A DNA stretch of 64,000 bases. It comes from Calliopsis andreniformis (lineage: Eukaryota; Arthropoda; Insecta; Hymenoptera; Andrenidae). Made by a program: the position numbers and the translations under genes. Location: assembly GCF_051401765.1 (NCBI RefSeq), contig NW_027480423.1, positions 8,494,001-8,558,000 on the forward strand. The letters run 5' to 3'. Below the pieces are notes generated by a model. The model was not told the origin of the DNA. It ran no database searches and saw only the letters and a list, made by a program, of their open reading frames with translations. This document shows positions 26,092 through 40,378 of the stretch, one piece after another. Numbering within the stretch: the stretch's first letter is position 1; each line of letters begins with the position of its first letter.

Positions 26092-27149
26092 ATAGGGCGT
26101 TGCTCCACCACATCGAATAGCTAAGGAGTTAGAAGTCAACGCCAGAAGCATAAAATACAATATAAGTACAACATCTTTTCCATCGTATAAAATGAATAGA
26201 TGCATACAGTGTGAAAGTAATTGTCATTTCTACGTTCCGGGCAACCTAGGCTTCACTCTATGGCGTTGTTCCACCAGATCGAATTGTTAGGCCCTAAGAA
26301 GTCAACGCCAGGGGCATAAAATACAATGTAAATACAACAGTTTTTCCATCGTATAAAACGAATAATTGCATCCAGTGTGAAAGTAATGGCCATTTCTACG
26401 TTCCGGGCAACCTAGGCTTCACTCTAGGACGTTGCTCCACCAGATCGAATAGTTAGTGCCTAAGAAGTCAACGCCAGAAGCATAAATTACAATAAAAATA
26501 CAACGGTTTTTCCATCGTATAAAACGAATAATTGCAACCAGTGTGAAGGTAATGGTCTTTTCTACGTTCCGGGCAACCTAGGCTTCAGTCGAGGTCGTTG
26601 TTCCACCAGATCGAACAGTTAGGGCCTAAGAAGTCAACGCCAGAAGCATAAAATACACTAAAAATACAACAGTTTTTCCGTCGTATAACAGGAATAACAA
26701 CAACCAGTGTGAAAGTGATGGTCATTTCTACGTTCCGGGCAACCTAGGCTTCACTCCGTTGCGTTGGTCCACCAGATCGAATTGTTAGGGCCTTAGAAGT
26801 CAACGGAGTAGCATAAAATACAAAATAAATACAACAGTTTTACCATCGTATAAAACGAATAATTGCAACCAGTGTGTTAATGGCCGTTTCTACGTGCCGG
26901 GCAGCCTAGGCTACACTCTAGCGCACTGGTCCACCAGATCAAATAGTTAGGCCCTAAGAAGTCAACGCCAGAGGCATAAAATACAATATAAGTACAACAG
27001 TCTTTCCATCGTATAAAACGTATAATAGCAACCAGTGTGGAGGTAATAGTCTTTTCTACGTTCCGGGCAACCCAGGCTACACTCCAGGGCGGTGCCCCAC
27101 CAGATCAAATAGTTAGGGCCTAAGAAGTCAACGCCAGAAGCATAAAATA

Positions 27150-27912
27150 CAATAAAGAAACAACAGTTTATCCATCGTATGACAGGAATAACTGCAACCA
27201 GTGTGAAAGTCATGGTCATTTCTACGTTCCGGGCTACCTAGGCTTCACTACAGGGCGTCGTTCCAGCAGATCGAATTGTTAGGCCCTAAGAAGAAAACGC
27301 CAGTGGCATAAAATACAATATAAATACAACTGTTTTTCCATCGTATAAAACGAATAATTGAAACCAGTGTGAAAGTTATGGTCATTTCTACGTTCCCGTC
27401 TACCTAGGCTTCACTATAGGGCGTTGCTCCACCACATCGAATAGCTACGGAGTTAGAAGTCAACGCCAGAAGCATAAAATACAATATAAGTACAACAACA
27501 TTTCCACCGTATAAAATGAATAATTGCAAACAGTGTGAAAGTAACGTTCATTTCTACGTTCCGGGCAACTTAGGCTTGACTCTAGGGCGTTGCTCCACCA
27601 GATCGAATAGTCAGGGCTTTAGAAGTCAACGCCAGAAGCATAAAATACAATATAAATACAACAGTTCTTCCATCGTATAAAACGAATAATTGCAACCAGT
27701 GTGAAAGTTATGGTCATTTCTACGTTCCGGGGTACCTAGGCTTCACCCTATGGCGTTGTTCCACCAGATCGAATTGTTAGGCCCTAAGAAGTCAACGCCA
27801 GGGGCATAAAATACAATATAAATACAACAGTTTTTCCATCGTATAAAACGAATAATTGCATCCAGTGTGAAAGTAATGGCCATTTCTACGTTCCGGCAAC
27901 CTAGGCTTCACT
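27150..27912 (+). repeat. 763-bp cassette, copy 4 (group II)
   Basis: Offset 1821 from copy 3, group II diagnostics. The upstream linker has GTGTGTTAATGGCCG and CAGGGCGGTG, the same pair as upstream of copy 7 at 37586. Confidence 0.9.
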
Positions 27913-28375
27913 CTAGGACGTTGCTCCACCAGATCGAATAGTTAGGGCCTTTGAAGTCAACGCCCGAAGCATGAAATACAATATAAATACAACAGTTTTT
28001 CCATCGTATAAAACGAATAATTGCATCCAGTGTGAAAGTAATGGCCATTTCTACATTCCGAGCAACCTAGGCTTCACTCTATGGCGTTGTTCCACCAGAT
28101 GCAATTGTTAGGGCCTTAGAAGTCAACGCCAGAAGTATAAAATACAAAACAAATACAACAGTTTTTCCATCGTATAAAACGAATAATTGCAACCAGTGTG
28201 ACAGTTATGGTCATTTCTACGTTCCGGGCTACCTAGGCTTCACTATAGGGCGTTGCTCCACCACATCGAATAGCTAAGGAGTTAGAAGTCAACGCCAGAA
28301 GCATAAAATACAATATAAGTACAACATCTTTTCCATCGTATAAAATGAATAAATGCATCCAGTGTGAAAGTAATG

Positions 28376-31287
28376 GCCGTTTCTACGTCCCGGGCAGCCT
28401 AGGCTACACTCTAGCGCGCTGCTCCACCAGATCAAATAGTTAGGCCCTAAGAAGTCAACGCCAGAGGCATAAAATACAATATAAATACAACAGTCTTTCC
28501 ATCGTATAAAACGAATAATAGCAACCAGTGTGGAGGTAATAGTCTTTTCTACATTCCGGGCAACCCAGGCTACACTCCAGGGCGGTGCCCCACCAGATCA
28601 AATAGTTAGGGCCTAAGAAGTCAACGCCAGAAGCATAAAATACAATAAAAATACAACGGCTTTTCCATCGTATAAAATGAATAATTGCATCCAGTGTGAA
28701 AGTAATGGTCTTTTCTACGTTCCGGGCAACCCAGGCTACACTCTAGGGCGGTGCTCCACCAGATCAAATAGTTAGGGCCTAAGAAGTCAACGGCAGAAGC
28801 ATAAAATACAATAAAAATACAACGGTTTTTGCATCGTATAAAACGAATAATTGCAACCAGTGTGAAGGTAATGGTCTTTTCTACGCTCCGGACAACCTAG
28901 ACTACACTCTAGGGCGGTGCTCCACCAGATCAAATAGTTAGGGCCTAAGAAGTCAACGCCAGAAGCATAAATTACAATAAAAATACAACGGTTTTTCCAT
29001 CGTATAAAACGAATAATTGCAACCAGTGTGAAGGTAATGGTCTTTTCTACGTTCCGGGCAACCTAGGCTTCAGTCGAGGTCGTTGTTCCACCAGATCGAA
29101 CTGTTAGGGCCTAAGAAGTCAACGCCAGAAGCATAAAATACACTAAAAATACAACAGTTTTTCCGTCGTATAACAGGAATAACAAAAACCAGTGTGAAAG
29201 TGATGGTCATTTCTACGTTCCGGGCAACCTAGGCTTCACTCCGTTGCGTTGGTCCACCAGATCGAATTGTTAGGGCCTTAGAAGTCAACGGAGTAGCATA
29301 AAATACAAAATAAATACAACAGTTTTACCATCGTATAAAACGAATAATTGCAACCAGTGTGGTAATGGCCGTTTCTACGTGCCGGGCAGCCTAGGCTACA
29401 CTCTAGCGCGCTGGTCCACCAGATCAAATAGTTAGGCCCTAAGAAGTCAACGCCAGAGGCATAAAATACAATATAAGTACAACAGTCTTTCCATCGTATA
29501 AAACGAATAATAGCAACCAGTGTGGAGGTAATAGTCTTTTCTACGTTCCGGGCAACCCAGGCTACACTCCAGTGCGGTGCCCCACCAGATCAAATAGTTA
29601 GGGCCTAAGAAGTCAACGCCAGAAGCATAAAATACAATAAAGAAACAACAGTTTATCCATCGTATGACAGGAATAACTGCAACCAGTGTGAAAGTCATGG
29701 TCATTTCTACGTTCCGGGCTACCTAGGCTTCACTACAGGGCGTCGTTCCAGCAGATCGAATTGTTAGGCCCTAAGAAGAAAACGCCAGTGGCATAAAATA
29801 CAATATAAATACAACTGTTTTTCCATCGTATAAAACGAATAATTGAAACCAGTGTGAAAGTTATGGTCATTTCTACGTTCCCGTCTACCTAGGCTTCACT
29901 ATAGGGCGTTGCTCCACCACATCGAATAGCTACGGAGTTAGAAGTCAACGCCAGAAGCATAAAATACAATATAAGTACAACAACATTTCCACCGTATAAA
30001 ATGAATAATTGCAAACAGTGTGAAAGTAACGTTCATTTCTACGTTCCGGGCAACTTAGGCTTGACTCTAGGGCGTTGCTCCACCAGATCGAATAGTCAGG
30101 GCTTTAGAAGTCAACGCCAGAAGCATAAAATACAATATAAATACAACAGTTTTTCCATCGTATAAAACGAATAATTGCAACCAGTGTGAAAGTTATGGTC
30201 ATTTCTACGTTCCGGGGTACCTAGGCTTCACCCTATGGCGTTGTTCCACCAGATCGAATTGTTAAGCCCTAAGAAGTCAACGCCAGGGGCATAAAATACA
30301 ATATAAATACAACAGTTTTTCCATCGTATAAAACGAATAATTGCATCCAGTGTGAAAGTAATGGCCATTTCTACGTTCCGGCAACCTAGGCTTCACTCTA
30401 GGACGTTGCTCCACCAGATCGAATAGTTAGGGCCTTTGAAGTCAACGCCCGAAGCATGAAATACAATATAAATACAACAGTTTTTCCATCGTATAAAACG
30501 AATAATTGCATCCAGTGTGAAAGTAATGGCCATTTCTACATTCCGAGCAACCTAGGCTTCACTCTATGGCGTTGTTCCACCAGATGCAATTGTTAGGGCC
30601 TTAGAAGTCAACGCCAGAAGTATAAAATACAAAACAAATACAACAGTTTTTCCATCGTATAAAACGAATAATTGCAACCAGTGTGACAGTTATGGTCATT
30701 TCTACGTTCCGGGCTACCTAGGCTTCACTATAGGGCGTTGCTCCACCACGTCGGATAGCTAAGGAGTTAGAAGTCAACGCCAGAAGCATAAAATACAATA
30801 TAAGTACAACATCTTTTCCATCGTATAAAATGAATAAATGCATCCAGTGTGAAAGTAATGGCCATTTCTACGTTCCGGGCAACCTAGGCTTCACTCTAGG
30901 ACGATGCTCCACCAGATCGAATAGTTAGGGCCTTTGAAGTCATCGCCCGAAGCATGAAATACAATATAAGTACAACAGTTTTTCCATCGTATAAAACGAA
31001 AAATTGCATCCAGTGTGAAAGTAATGGCCATTTCTGCGTTCCGGGCAACGTAGGCTTCACTCTAGGGCGTTGCTCCACCAGATCGAATACCTAGGGACTT
31101 AGAAGTCAACGCCAGAAGCATAAAATGCAATAAAAGTGCAACAGTTTTTCATCGTATAACGGGAATAATTGCAAGCAGCCTGAAAGTAATGGTCACTTCT
31201 ACCTTCCGTGCAACCTAGGCTCCACTCTAGGGCGTTGCTCCACCAGATCGAATAGTTAGGGCCTTAGAAGTCAACGCCCGAAGCATA
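28376..31287 (+). repeat. 2.9-kb block duplicated at 41297-44208
   Basis: Offset 12921 throughout, checked at CTACGTCCCGGGC, CAGTGCGGTG, cassette copies 5 and 8, and CTACCTTCCGTGC. It diverges where this copy reads CAACGCCCGAAGC and the right copy reads CAACGCCATAAG. Confidence 0.85.
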
Positions 31288-32341
31288 AAATACAATAAAG
31301 ATACAACAGATTTACAATCGTATAACAGGAGTAATTGCAGCCAGCGTGAAGGTTATGGTCATTACTACGTTCCGGGCTACCTAGGCTTCTATATAGGGAG
31401 TTGTTCCACGAGACCGAATAGCTACGGAGTTAGAAGTCAACGCCAGAAGCATAGAATACAATATAAATACAACAACTTTTCCATCGTATAAAATGAATAA
31501 TTGCAAACAGTGTGAAAGTAATGGTCATTTCTACATTCCGTGCAACCTAGGCTCCACTCTAGGGCGTTGCTCCACCAGATCGAATAGTTAGGGCCTAAGA
31601 AGTCAACGCCAGAAGCATAAATTACAATAAAAATACAACGGTTTTTCATCGTATAAAACGAATAATTGCAACCAGAGTGAAGGTAATGGTCTTTACTACG
31701 TTCCGGGCAACCTAGGCTTCAGTCGAGGTCGTTGTTCCACCAGATCGAACAGTTAGGGCCTAAGAAGTCAACGCAAGAAGCATAAAATACACTAAAAATA
31801 CAACAGTTTTTCCATCGTATAAAACGAATAATTGCAAACAGTGAGAAAGTTATGGTCATTTCTATTTTCAAGGCAACCTAGGCTTCACTCTAGGGCGTTG
31901 CTCCACCAGATCGAATACCTAGGGACTTAGAAGTCAACGCCAGAAGCATAAAATGCAATAAAAGTGCAACAGTTTTTCATCGTATAACGGGAATAATTGC
32001 ACACAGTCTGAAAGTAATGGTCATTTCTACATTCCGTGCAACCTAGGCTCCACTCTAGGGCGTTGCTCCACCAGATCGAATAGTTAGGGCCTAAGAAGTC
32101 AACGCCAGAAGCATAAAATACACTAAAGATACAACAGTTTTTTCGTCGTATAACAGGAATAATTGCAACCAGTGTGAAGGTAATGGTCACTTCTACGTTC
32201 CGGGCAATCTAGGCTTCACTCTAGGGCGTTGCTCCACCAGATCGAGTACCTAGGGACTTAGAAGTCAACGCCAGAAGCATAAAATGCAATAAAGATACAA
32301 CAGTTTTTCCATGGTATGACAGGAATAACTGCAACCAGTGT
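29030..32341 (+). repeat. 3312-bp higher-order repeat (20 monomers), unit 1
   Basis: Immediately followed by an almost perfect second unit. The unit boundary is at GCAACCAGTG|TGAAGG: both units begin with GAAGGTAATGGTCTTTTC and end with CCATGGTATGACAGG plus AATAACTGCAACCAGTG. Contains cassette copy 5. Length is 20 monomers less 8 bp, the shortfall coming from small internal deletions (GTGTGGTAATGG, CCGGCAACC, TTTTTCATCG, AACGGAGTAGC). Confidence 0.93.
29635..30397 (+). repeat. 763-bp cassette, copy 5 (group III)
   Basis: Group III: GAAAACGCC, AGTTTTTCC, TTAAGCCCT, and CAGTGCGGTG in the linker just upstream. Confidence 0.9.
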
Positions 32342-35300
32342 GAAGGTAATGGTCTTTTCTACGTTCCGGGCAACCTAGGCTTCAGTCGAGGTCGTTGTTC
32401 CACCAGATCGAACTGTTAGGGCCTAAGAAGTCAACGCCAGAAGCATAAAATACACTAAAAATACAACAGTTTTTCCGTCGTATAACAGGAATAACAAAAA
32501 CCAGTGTGAAAGTGATGGTCATTTCTACGTTCCGGGCAACCTAGGCTTCACTCCGTTGCGTTGGTCCACCAGATCGAATTGTTAGGGCCTTAGAAGTCAA
32601 CGGAGTAGCATAAAATACAAAATAAATACAACAGTTTTACCATCGTATAAAACGAATAATTGCAACCAGTGTGGTAATGGCCGTTTCTACGTGCCGGGCA
32701 GCCTAGGCTACACTCTAGCGCGCTGGTCCACCAGATCAAATAGTTAGGCCCTAAGAAGTCAACGCCAGAGGCATAAAATACAATATAAGTACAACAGTCT
32801 TTCCATCGTATAAAACGAATAATAGCAACCAGTGTGGAGGTAATAGTCTTTTCTACGTTCCGGGCAACCCAGGCTACACTCCAGTGCGGTGCCCCACCAG
32901 ATCAAATAGTTAGGGCCTAAGAAGTCAACGCCAGAAGCATAAAATACAATAAAGAAACAACAGTTTATCCATCGTATGACAGGAATAACTGCAACCAGTG
33001 TGAAAGTCATGGTCATTTCTACGTTCCGGGCTACCTAGGCTTCACTACAGGGCGTCGTTCCAGCAGATCGAATTGTTAGGCCCTAAGAAGAAAACGCCAG
33101 TGGCATAAAATACAATATAAATACAACTGTTTTTCCATCGTATAAAACGAATAATTGAAACCAGTGTGAAAGTTATGGTCATTTCTACGTTCCCGTCTAC
33201 CTAGGCTTCACTATAGGGCGTTGCTCCACCACATCGAATAGCTACGGAGTTAGAAGTCAACGCCAGAAGCATAAAATACAATATAAGTACAACAACATTT
33301 CCACCGTATAAAATGAATAATTGCAAACAGTGTGAAAGTAACGTTCATTTCTACGTTCCGGGCAACTTAGGCTTGACTCTAGGGCGTTGCTCCACCAGAT
33401 CGAATAGTCAGGGCTTTAGAAGTCAACGCCAGAAGCATAAAATACAATATAAATACAACAGTTTTTCCATCGTATAAAACGAATAATTGCAACCAGTGTG
33501 AAAGTTATGGTCATTTCTACGTTCCGGGGTACCTAGGCTTCACCCTATGGCGTTGTTCCACCAGATCGAATTGTTAAGCCCTAAGAAGTCAACGCCAGGG
33601 GCATAAAATACAATATAAATACAACAGTTTTTCCATCGTATAAAACGAATAATTGCATCCAGTGTGAAAGTAATGGCCATTTCTACGTTCCGGCAACCTA
33701 GGCTTCACTCTAGGACGTTGCTCCACCAGATCGAATAGTTAGGGCCTTTGAAGTCAACGCCCGAAGCATGAAATACAATATAAATACAACAGTTTTTCCA
33801 TCGTATAAAACGAATAATTGCATCCAGTGTGAAAGTAATGGCCATTTCTACATTCCGAGCAACCTAGGCTTCACTCTATGGCGTTGTTCCACCAGATGCA
33901 ATTGTTAGGGCCTTAGAAGTCAACGCCAGAAGTATAAAATACAAAACAAATACAACAGTTTTTCCATCGTATAAAACGAATAATTGCAACCAGTGTGACA
34001 GTTATGGTCATTTCTACGTTCCGGGCTACCTAGGCTTCACTATAGGGCGTTGCTCCACCACATCGGATAGCTAAGGAGTTAGAAGTCAACGCCAGAAGCA
34101 TAAAATACAATATAAGTACAACATCTTTTCCATCGTATAAAATGAATAAATGCATCCAGTGTGAAAGTAATGGCCATTTCTACGTTCCGGGCAACCTAGG
34201 CTTCACTCTAGGACAATGCTCCACCAGATCGAATAGTTAGGGCCTTTGAAGTCATCGCCCGAAGCATGAAATACAATATAAGTACAACAGTTTTTCCATC
34301 GTATAAAACGAAAAATTGCATCCAGTGTGAAAGTAATGGCCATTTCTGCGTTCCGGGCAACGTAGGCTTCACTCTAGGGCGTTGCTCCACCAGATCGAAT
34401 ACCTAGGGACTTAGAAGTCAACGCCAGAAGCATAAAATGCAATAAAAGTGCAACAGTTTTTCATCGTATAACGGGAATAATTGCAAGCAGCCTGAAAGTA
34501 ATGGTCACTTCTACCTTCCGTGCAACCTAGGCTCCACTCTAGGGCGTTGCTCCACCAGATCGAATAGTTAGGGCCTTAGAAGTCAACGCCCGAAGCATAA
34601 AATACAATAAAGATACAACAGATTTACAATCGTATAACAGGAGTAATTGCAGCCAGCGTGAAGGTTATGGTCATTACTACGTTCCGGGCTACCTAGGCTT
34701 CTATATAGGGAGTTGTTCCACGAGACCGAATAGCTACGGAGTTAGAAGTCAACGCCAGAAGCATAGAATACAATATAAATACAACAACTTTTCCATCGTA
34801 TAAAATGAATAATTGCAAACAGTGTGAAAGTAATGGTCATTTCTACATTCCGTGCAACCTAGGCTCCACTCTAGGGCGTTGCTCCACCAGATCGAATAGT
34901 TAGGGCCTAAGAAGTCAACGCCAGAAGCATAAATTACAATAAAAATACAACGGTTTTTCATCGTATAAAACGAATAATTGCAACCAGAGTGAAGGTAATG
35001 GTCTTTACTACGTTCCGGGCAACCTAGGCTTCAGTCGAGGTCGTTGTTCCACCAGATCGAACAGTTAGGGCCTAAGAAGTCAACGCAAGAAGCATAAAAT
35101 ACACTAAAAATACAACAGTTTTTCCATCGTATAAAACGAATAATTGCAAACAGTGAGAAAGTTATGGTCATTTCTATTTTCAAGGCAACCTAGGCTTCAC
35201 TCTAGGGCGTTGCTCCACCAGATCGAATACCTAGGGACTTAGAAGTCAACGCCAGAAGCATAAAATGCAATAAAAGTGCAACAGTTTTTCATCGTATAAC

Positions 35301-35653
35301 GGGAATAATTGCACACAGTCTGAAAGTAATGGTCATTTCTACATTCCGTGCAACCTAGGCTCCACTCTAGGGCGTTGCTCCACCAGATCGAATAGTTAGG
35401 GCCTAAGAAGTCAACGCCAGAAGCATAAAATACACTAAAGATACAACAGTTTTTTCGTCGTATAACAGGAATAATTGCAACCAGTGTGAAGGTAATGGTC
35501 ACTTCTACGTTCCGGGCAATCTAGGCTTCACTCTAGGGCGTTGCTCCACCAGATCGAGTACCTAGGGACTTAGAAGTCAACGCCAGAAGCATAAAATGCA
35601 ATAAAGATACAACAGTTTTTCCATGGTATGACAGGAATAACTGCAACCAGTGT
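32342..35653 (+). repeat. 3312-bp higher-order repeat (20 monomers), unit 2
   Basis: Copy of 29030-32341. Differences noticed: CACGTCGG against CACATCGG near 30738/34050, and GACGATGC against GACAATGC near 30901/34213. After this unit the sequence continues with GTGAAAGTCATGG, so there is no third tandem copy here. Confidence 0.93.
32947..33709 (+). repeat. 763-bp cassette, copy 6 (group III)
   Basis: Offset 3312 from copy 5 with the same group III diagnostics. Confidence 0.9.
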
Positions 35654-38600
35654 GAAAGTCATGGTCATTTCTACGTTCCGGGCTGCCTAGGCTTCACTAC
35701 AGGGCGTCGTTCCAGCAGATCGAATTGTTAGGCCCTAAGAAGACAACGCCTGTGGCATAAAATACAATATAAATACAACTGTTTTTCCATCGTATAAAAC
35801 GAATAATTGCAACCAGTGTGAAAGTTATGGTCATTTCTACGTTCCGGGCTACCTAGGCATCACCATAGGGCGTTGCTCCACCACATCGAATAGCTAAGGA
35901 GTTAGAAGTCAACGCCAGAAGCATAAAATACAATATAAATACAACAACTTTTCCATCGTATAAAATGAATAATTGCAAACAGTGTGAAAGTAATGGTCAT
36001 TTCTACATTCCGTGCAACCTAGGCTCCACTCTAGGGCGTTGCTCCACCACATCGAATAACTACGGCCTTAGAAGCCAACGTCAGTAGCATAAAATACAAT
36101 ATAAATACAGCAGCTTTTCCGGCGTATAAATTGAATAATTGCAAACAGTGCGAAAGTAACGTTCATTTCTACGTTCCGGGCAACTTAGGCTTGACTCTAG
36201 GGCGTTGCTCCACCAGATCGAATAGTCAGGGCTTTAGAAGTCAACGCCAGAAGCATAAAATACAATATAAATACAACAGTTTTTCCATCGCATAAAACGA
36301 ATAATTGCACCCAGTGTGAAAGTTATGGTCATTTCTACGTTCCGGGGTACCTAGGCTTCACCCTATGGCGTTGTTCCACCAGATCGAATTGTTAGGCCCT
36401 AAGAAGTCAACGCCAGGGGCATAAAATACAATATAAATACAACAGTTTTTCCATCGTATAAAACGAATAATTGCATCCAGTGTGAAAGTAATGGCCATTT
36501 CTACGTTCCGGCAACCTAGGCTTCACTATAGGGCGTTGCTCCACCACATCGAATAGCTAAGGAGTTAGAAGTCAACGCCAGAAGCATAAAATACAATATA
36601 AGTACAACATCTTTTCCATCGTATAAAATGAATAGATGCATACAGTGTGAAAGTAATTGTCATTTCTACGTTCCGGGCAACCTAGGCTTCACTCTATGGC
36701 GTTGTTCCACCAGATCGAATTGTTAGGCCCTAAGAAGTCAACGCCAGGGGCATAAAATACAATGTAAATACAACAGTTTTTCCATCGTATAAAACGAATA
36801 ATTGCATCCAGTGTGAAAGTAATGGCCATTTCTACGTTCCGGGCAACCTAGGCTTCACTCTAGGACGTTGCTCCACCAGATCGAATAGTTAGTGCCTAAG
36901 AAGTCAACGCCAGAAGCATAAATTACAATAAAAGTACAACGGTTTTTCCATCGTATAAAACGAATAATTGCAACCAGTGTGAAGGTAATGGTCTTTTCTA
37001 CGTTCCGGGCAACCTAGGCTTCAGTCGAGGTCGTTGTTCCACCAGATCGAACAGTTAGGGCCTAAGAAGTCAACGCCAGAAGCATAAAATACACTAAAAA
37101 TACAACAGTTTTTCCGTCGTATAACAGGAATAACAACAACCAGTGTGAAAGTGATGGTCATTTCTACGTTCCGGGCAACCTAGGCTTCACTCCGTTGCGT
37201 TGGTCCACCAGATCGAATTGTTAGGGCCTTAGAAGTCAACGGAGTAGCATAAAATACAAAATAAATACAACAGTTTTACCATCGTATAAAACGAATAATT
37301 GCAACCAGTGTGTTAATGGCCGTTTCTACGTGCCGGGCAGCCTAGGCTACACTCTAGCGCACTGGTCCACCAGATCAAATAGTTAGGCCCTAAGAAGTCA
37401 ACGCCAGAGGCATAAAATACAATATAAGTACAACAGTCTTTCCATCGTATAAAACGAATAATAGCAACCAGTGTGGAGGTAATAGTCTTTTCTACGTTCC
37501 GGGCAACCCAGGCTACACTCCAGGGCGGTGCCCCACCAGATCAAATAGTTAGGGCCTAACAAGTCAACGCCAGAAGCATAAAATACAATAAAGAAACAAC
37601 AGTTTATCCATCGTATGACAGGAATAACTGCAACCAGTGTGAAAGTCATGGTCATTTCTACGTTCCGGGCTACCTAGGCTTCACTACAGGGCGTCGTTCC
37701 AGCAGATCGAATTGTTAGGCCCTAAGAAGAAAACGCCAGTGGCATAAAATACAATATAAATACAACTGTTTTTCCATCGTATAAAACGAATAATTGAAAC
37801 CAGTGTGAAAGTTATGGTCATTTCTACGTTCCCGTCTACCTAGGCTTCACTATAGGGCGTTGCTCCACCACATCGAATAGCTACGGAGTTAGAAGTCAAC
37901 GCCAGAAGCATAAAATACAATATAAGTACAACAACATTTCCACCGTATAAAATGAATAATTGCAAACAGTGTGAAAGTAACGTTCATTTCTACGTTCCGG
38001 GCAACTTAGGCTTGACTCTAGGGCGTTGCTCCACCAGATCGAATAGTCAGGGCTTTAGAAGTCAACGCCAGAAGCATAAAATACAATATAAATACAACAG
38101 TTCTTCCATCGTATAAAACGAATAATTGCAACCAGTGTGAAAGTTATGGTCATTTCTACGTTCCGGGGTACCTAGGCTTCACCCTATGGCGTTGTTCCAC
38201 CAGATCGAATTGTTAGGCCCTAAGAAGTCAACGCCAGGGGCATAAAATACAATATAAATACAACAGTTTTTCCATCGTATAAAACGAATAATTGCATCCA
38301 GTGTGAAAGTAATGGCCATTTCTACGTTCCGGCAACCTAGGCTTCACTCTAGGACGTTGCTCCACCAGATCGAATAGTTAGGGCCTTTGAAGTCAACGCC
38401 CGAAGCATGAAATACAATATAAATACAACAGTTTTTCCATCGTATAAAACGAATAATTGCATCCAGTGTGAAAGTAATGGCCATTTCTACATTCCGAGCA
38501 ACCTAGGCTTCACTCTATGGCGTTGTTCCACCAGATGCAATTGTTAGGGCCTTAGAAGTCAACGCCAGAAGTATAAAATACAAAACAAATACAACAGTTT

Positions 38601-40378
38601 TTCCATCGTATAAAACGAATAATTGCAACCAGTGTGACAGTTATGGTCATTTCTACGTTCCGGGCTACCTAGGCTTCACTATAGGGCGTTGCTCCACCAC
38701 ATCGAATAGCTAAGGAGTTAGAAGTCAACGCCAGAAGCATAAAATACAATATAAGTACAACATCTTTTCCATCGTATAAAATGAATAAATGCATCCAGTG
38801 TGAAAGTAATGGCCATTTCTACGTTCCGGGCAACCTAGGCTTCACTCTAGGACGATGCTCCACCAGATCGAATAGTTAGGGCCTTTGAAGTCATCGCCCG
38901 AAGCATGAAATACAATATAAGTACAACAGTTTTTCCATCGTATAAAACGAAAAATTGCATCCAGTGTGAAAGTAATGGCCATTTCTGCGTTCCGGGCAAC
39001 CTAGGCTTCACTCTAGGGCGTTGCTCCACCAGATCGAATACCTAGGGACTTAGAAGTCAACGCCAGAAGCATAAAATGCAATAAAAGTGCAACAGTTTTT
39101 CATCGTATAACGGGAATAATTGCAAGCAGCCTGAAAGTAATGGTCACTTCTACCTTCCGTGCAACCTAGGCTCCACTCTAGGGCGTTGCTCCACCGGATC
39201 GAATAGTTAGGGCCTTAGAAGTCAACGCCCGAAGCATAAAATACAATAAAGATACAACAGATTTACAATCGTATAACAGGAGTAATTGCAGCCAGCGTGA
39301 AGGTTATGGTCATTACTACGTTCCGGGCTACCTAGGCTTCTATATAGGGAGTTGTTCCACGAGACCGAATAGCTACGGAGTTAGAAGTCAACGCCAGAAG
39401 CATAGAATACAATATAAATACAACAACTTTTCCATCGTATAAAATGAATAATTGCAAACAGTGTGAAAGTAATGGTCATTTCTACATTCCGTGCAACCTA
39501 GGCTCCACTCTAGGGCGTTGCTCCACCAGATCGAATAGTTAGGGCCTAAGAAGTCAACGCCAGAAGCATAAATTACAATAAAAATACAACGGTTTTTCAT
39601 GGTATAAAACGAATAATTGCAACCAGAGTGAAGGTAATGGTCTTTTCTACGTTCCGGGCAACCTAGGCTTCAGTCGAGGTCGTTGTTCCACCAGATCGAA
39701 CAGTTAGGGCCTAAGAAGTCAACGCAAGAAGCATAAAATACACTAAAAATACAACAGTTTTTCCATCGTATAAAACGAATAATTGCACACAGTCTGAAAG
39801 TAATGGTCATTTCTACATTCCGTGCAACCTAGGCTCCACTCTAGGGCGTTGCTCCACCAGATCGAATAGTTAGGGCCTAAGAAGTCAACGCCAGAAGCAT
39901 AAAATACACTAAAGATACAACAGTTTTTCCGTCGTATAACAGGAATAATTGCAACCAGTGTGAAGGTAATGGTCACTTCTACGTTCCGGGCAATCTAGGC
40001 TTCACTCTAGGGCGTTGCTCCACCAGATCGAATACCTAGGGACTTAGAAGTCAACGCCAGAAGCATAAAATGCAATAAAGATACAACAGTTTTTCCATCG
40101 TATGACAGGAATAACTGCAACCAGTGTGAAAGTCATGGTCATTTCTACGTTCCGGGCTGCCTAGGCTTCACTACAGGGCGTCGTTCCAGCAGATCGAATT
40201 GTTAGGCCCTAAGAAGACAACGCCTGTGGCATAAAATACAATATAAATACAACAGTTTTTCCATCGTATAAAACGAATAATTGCAACCAGTGTGAAAGTT
40301 ATGGTCATTTCTACGTTCCGGGCTACCTAGGCATCACCATAGGGCGTTGCTCCACCACATCGAATAGCTAAGGAGTTA
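35654..40378 (+). repeat. Mosaic of earlier blocks around cassette copy 7
   Basis: Successive parts match different sources. About 36.24-38.9 kb matches 25.8-28.5 kb at offset 10436. 38.34-39.74 kb matches 33.70-35.10 kb at offset 4639. 39.74-40.79 kb matches 35.27-36.31 kb at offset 4474. A partial cassette without its 5' part sits at about 36.28-36.52 kb. No gene is seen. Confidence 0.8.
37586..38348 (+). repeat. 763-bp cassette, copy 7 (group II)
   Basis: Carries group II bases (AGTTCTTCC, TTAGGCCCT) and the group II upstream linker, although both flanking cassettes (32947 and 42556) are group III. Confidence 0.9.

Larger units (their letters stand above)
25044..29029 (+). repeat. Monomers around cassette copies 3 and 4
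   Basis: Outside the cassettes this stretch holds the linker monomers that accompany them: GTGTGGAGGTAATAG with CAGGGCGGTGCCCC near 25215, 27035 and 28529, AACGGAGTAGC near 26813, GTGTGTTAATGGCCG near 26873 and CTACGTCCCGGGC near 28383. The minus-strand open frames of 85 codons starting in these linkers are repeats of one another and satellite-derived. Confidence 0.8.
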
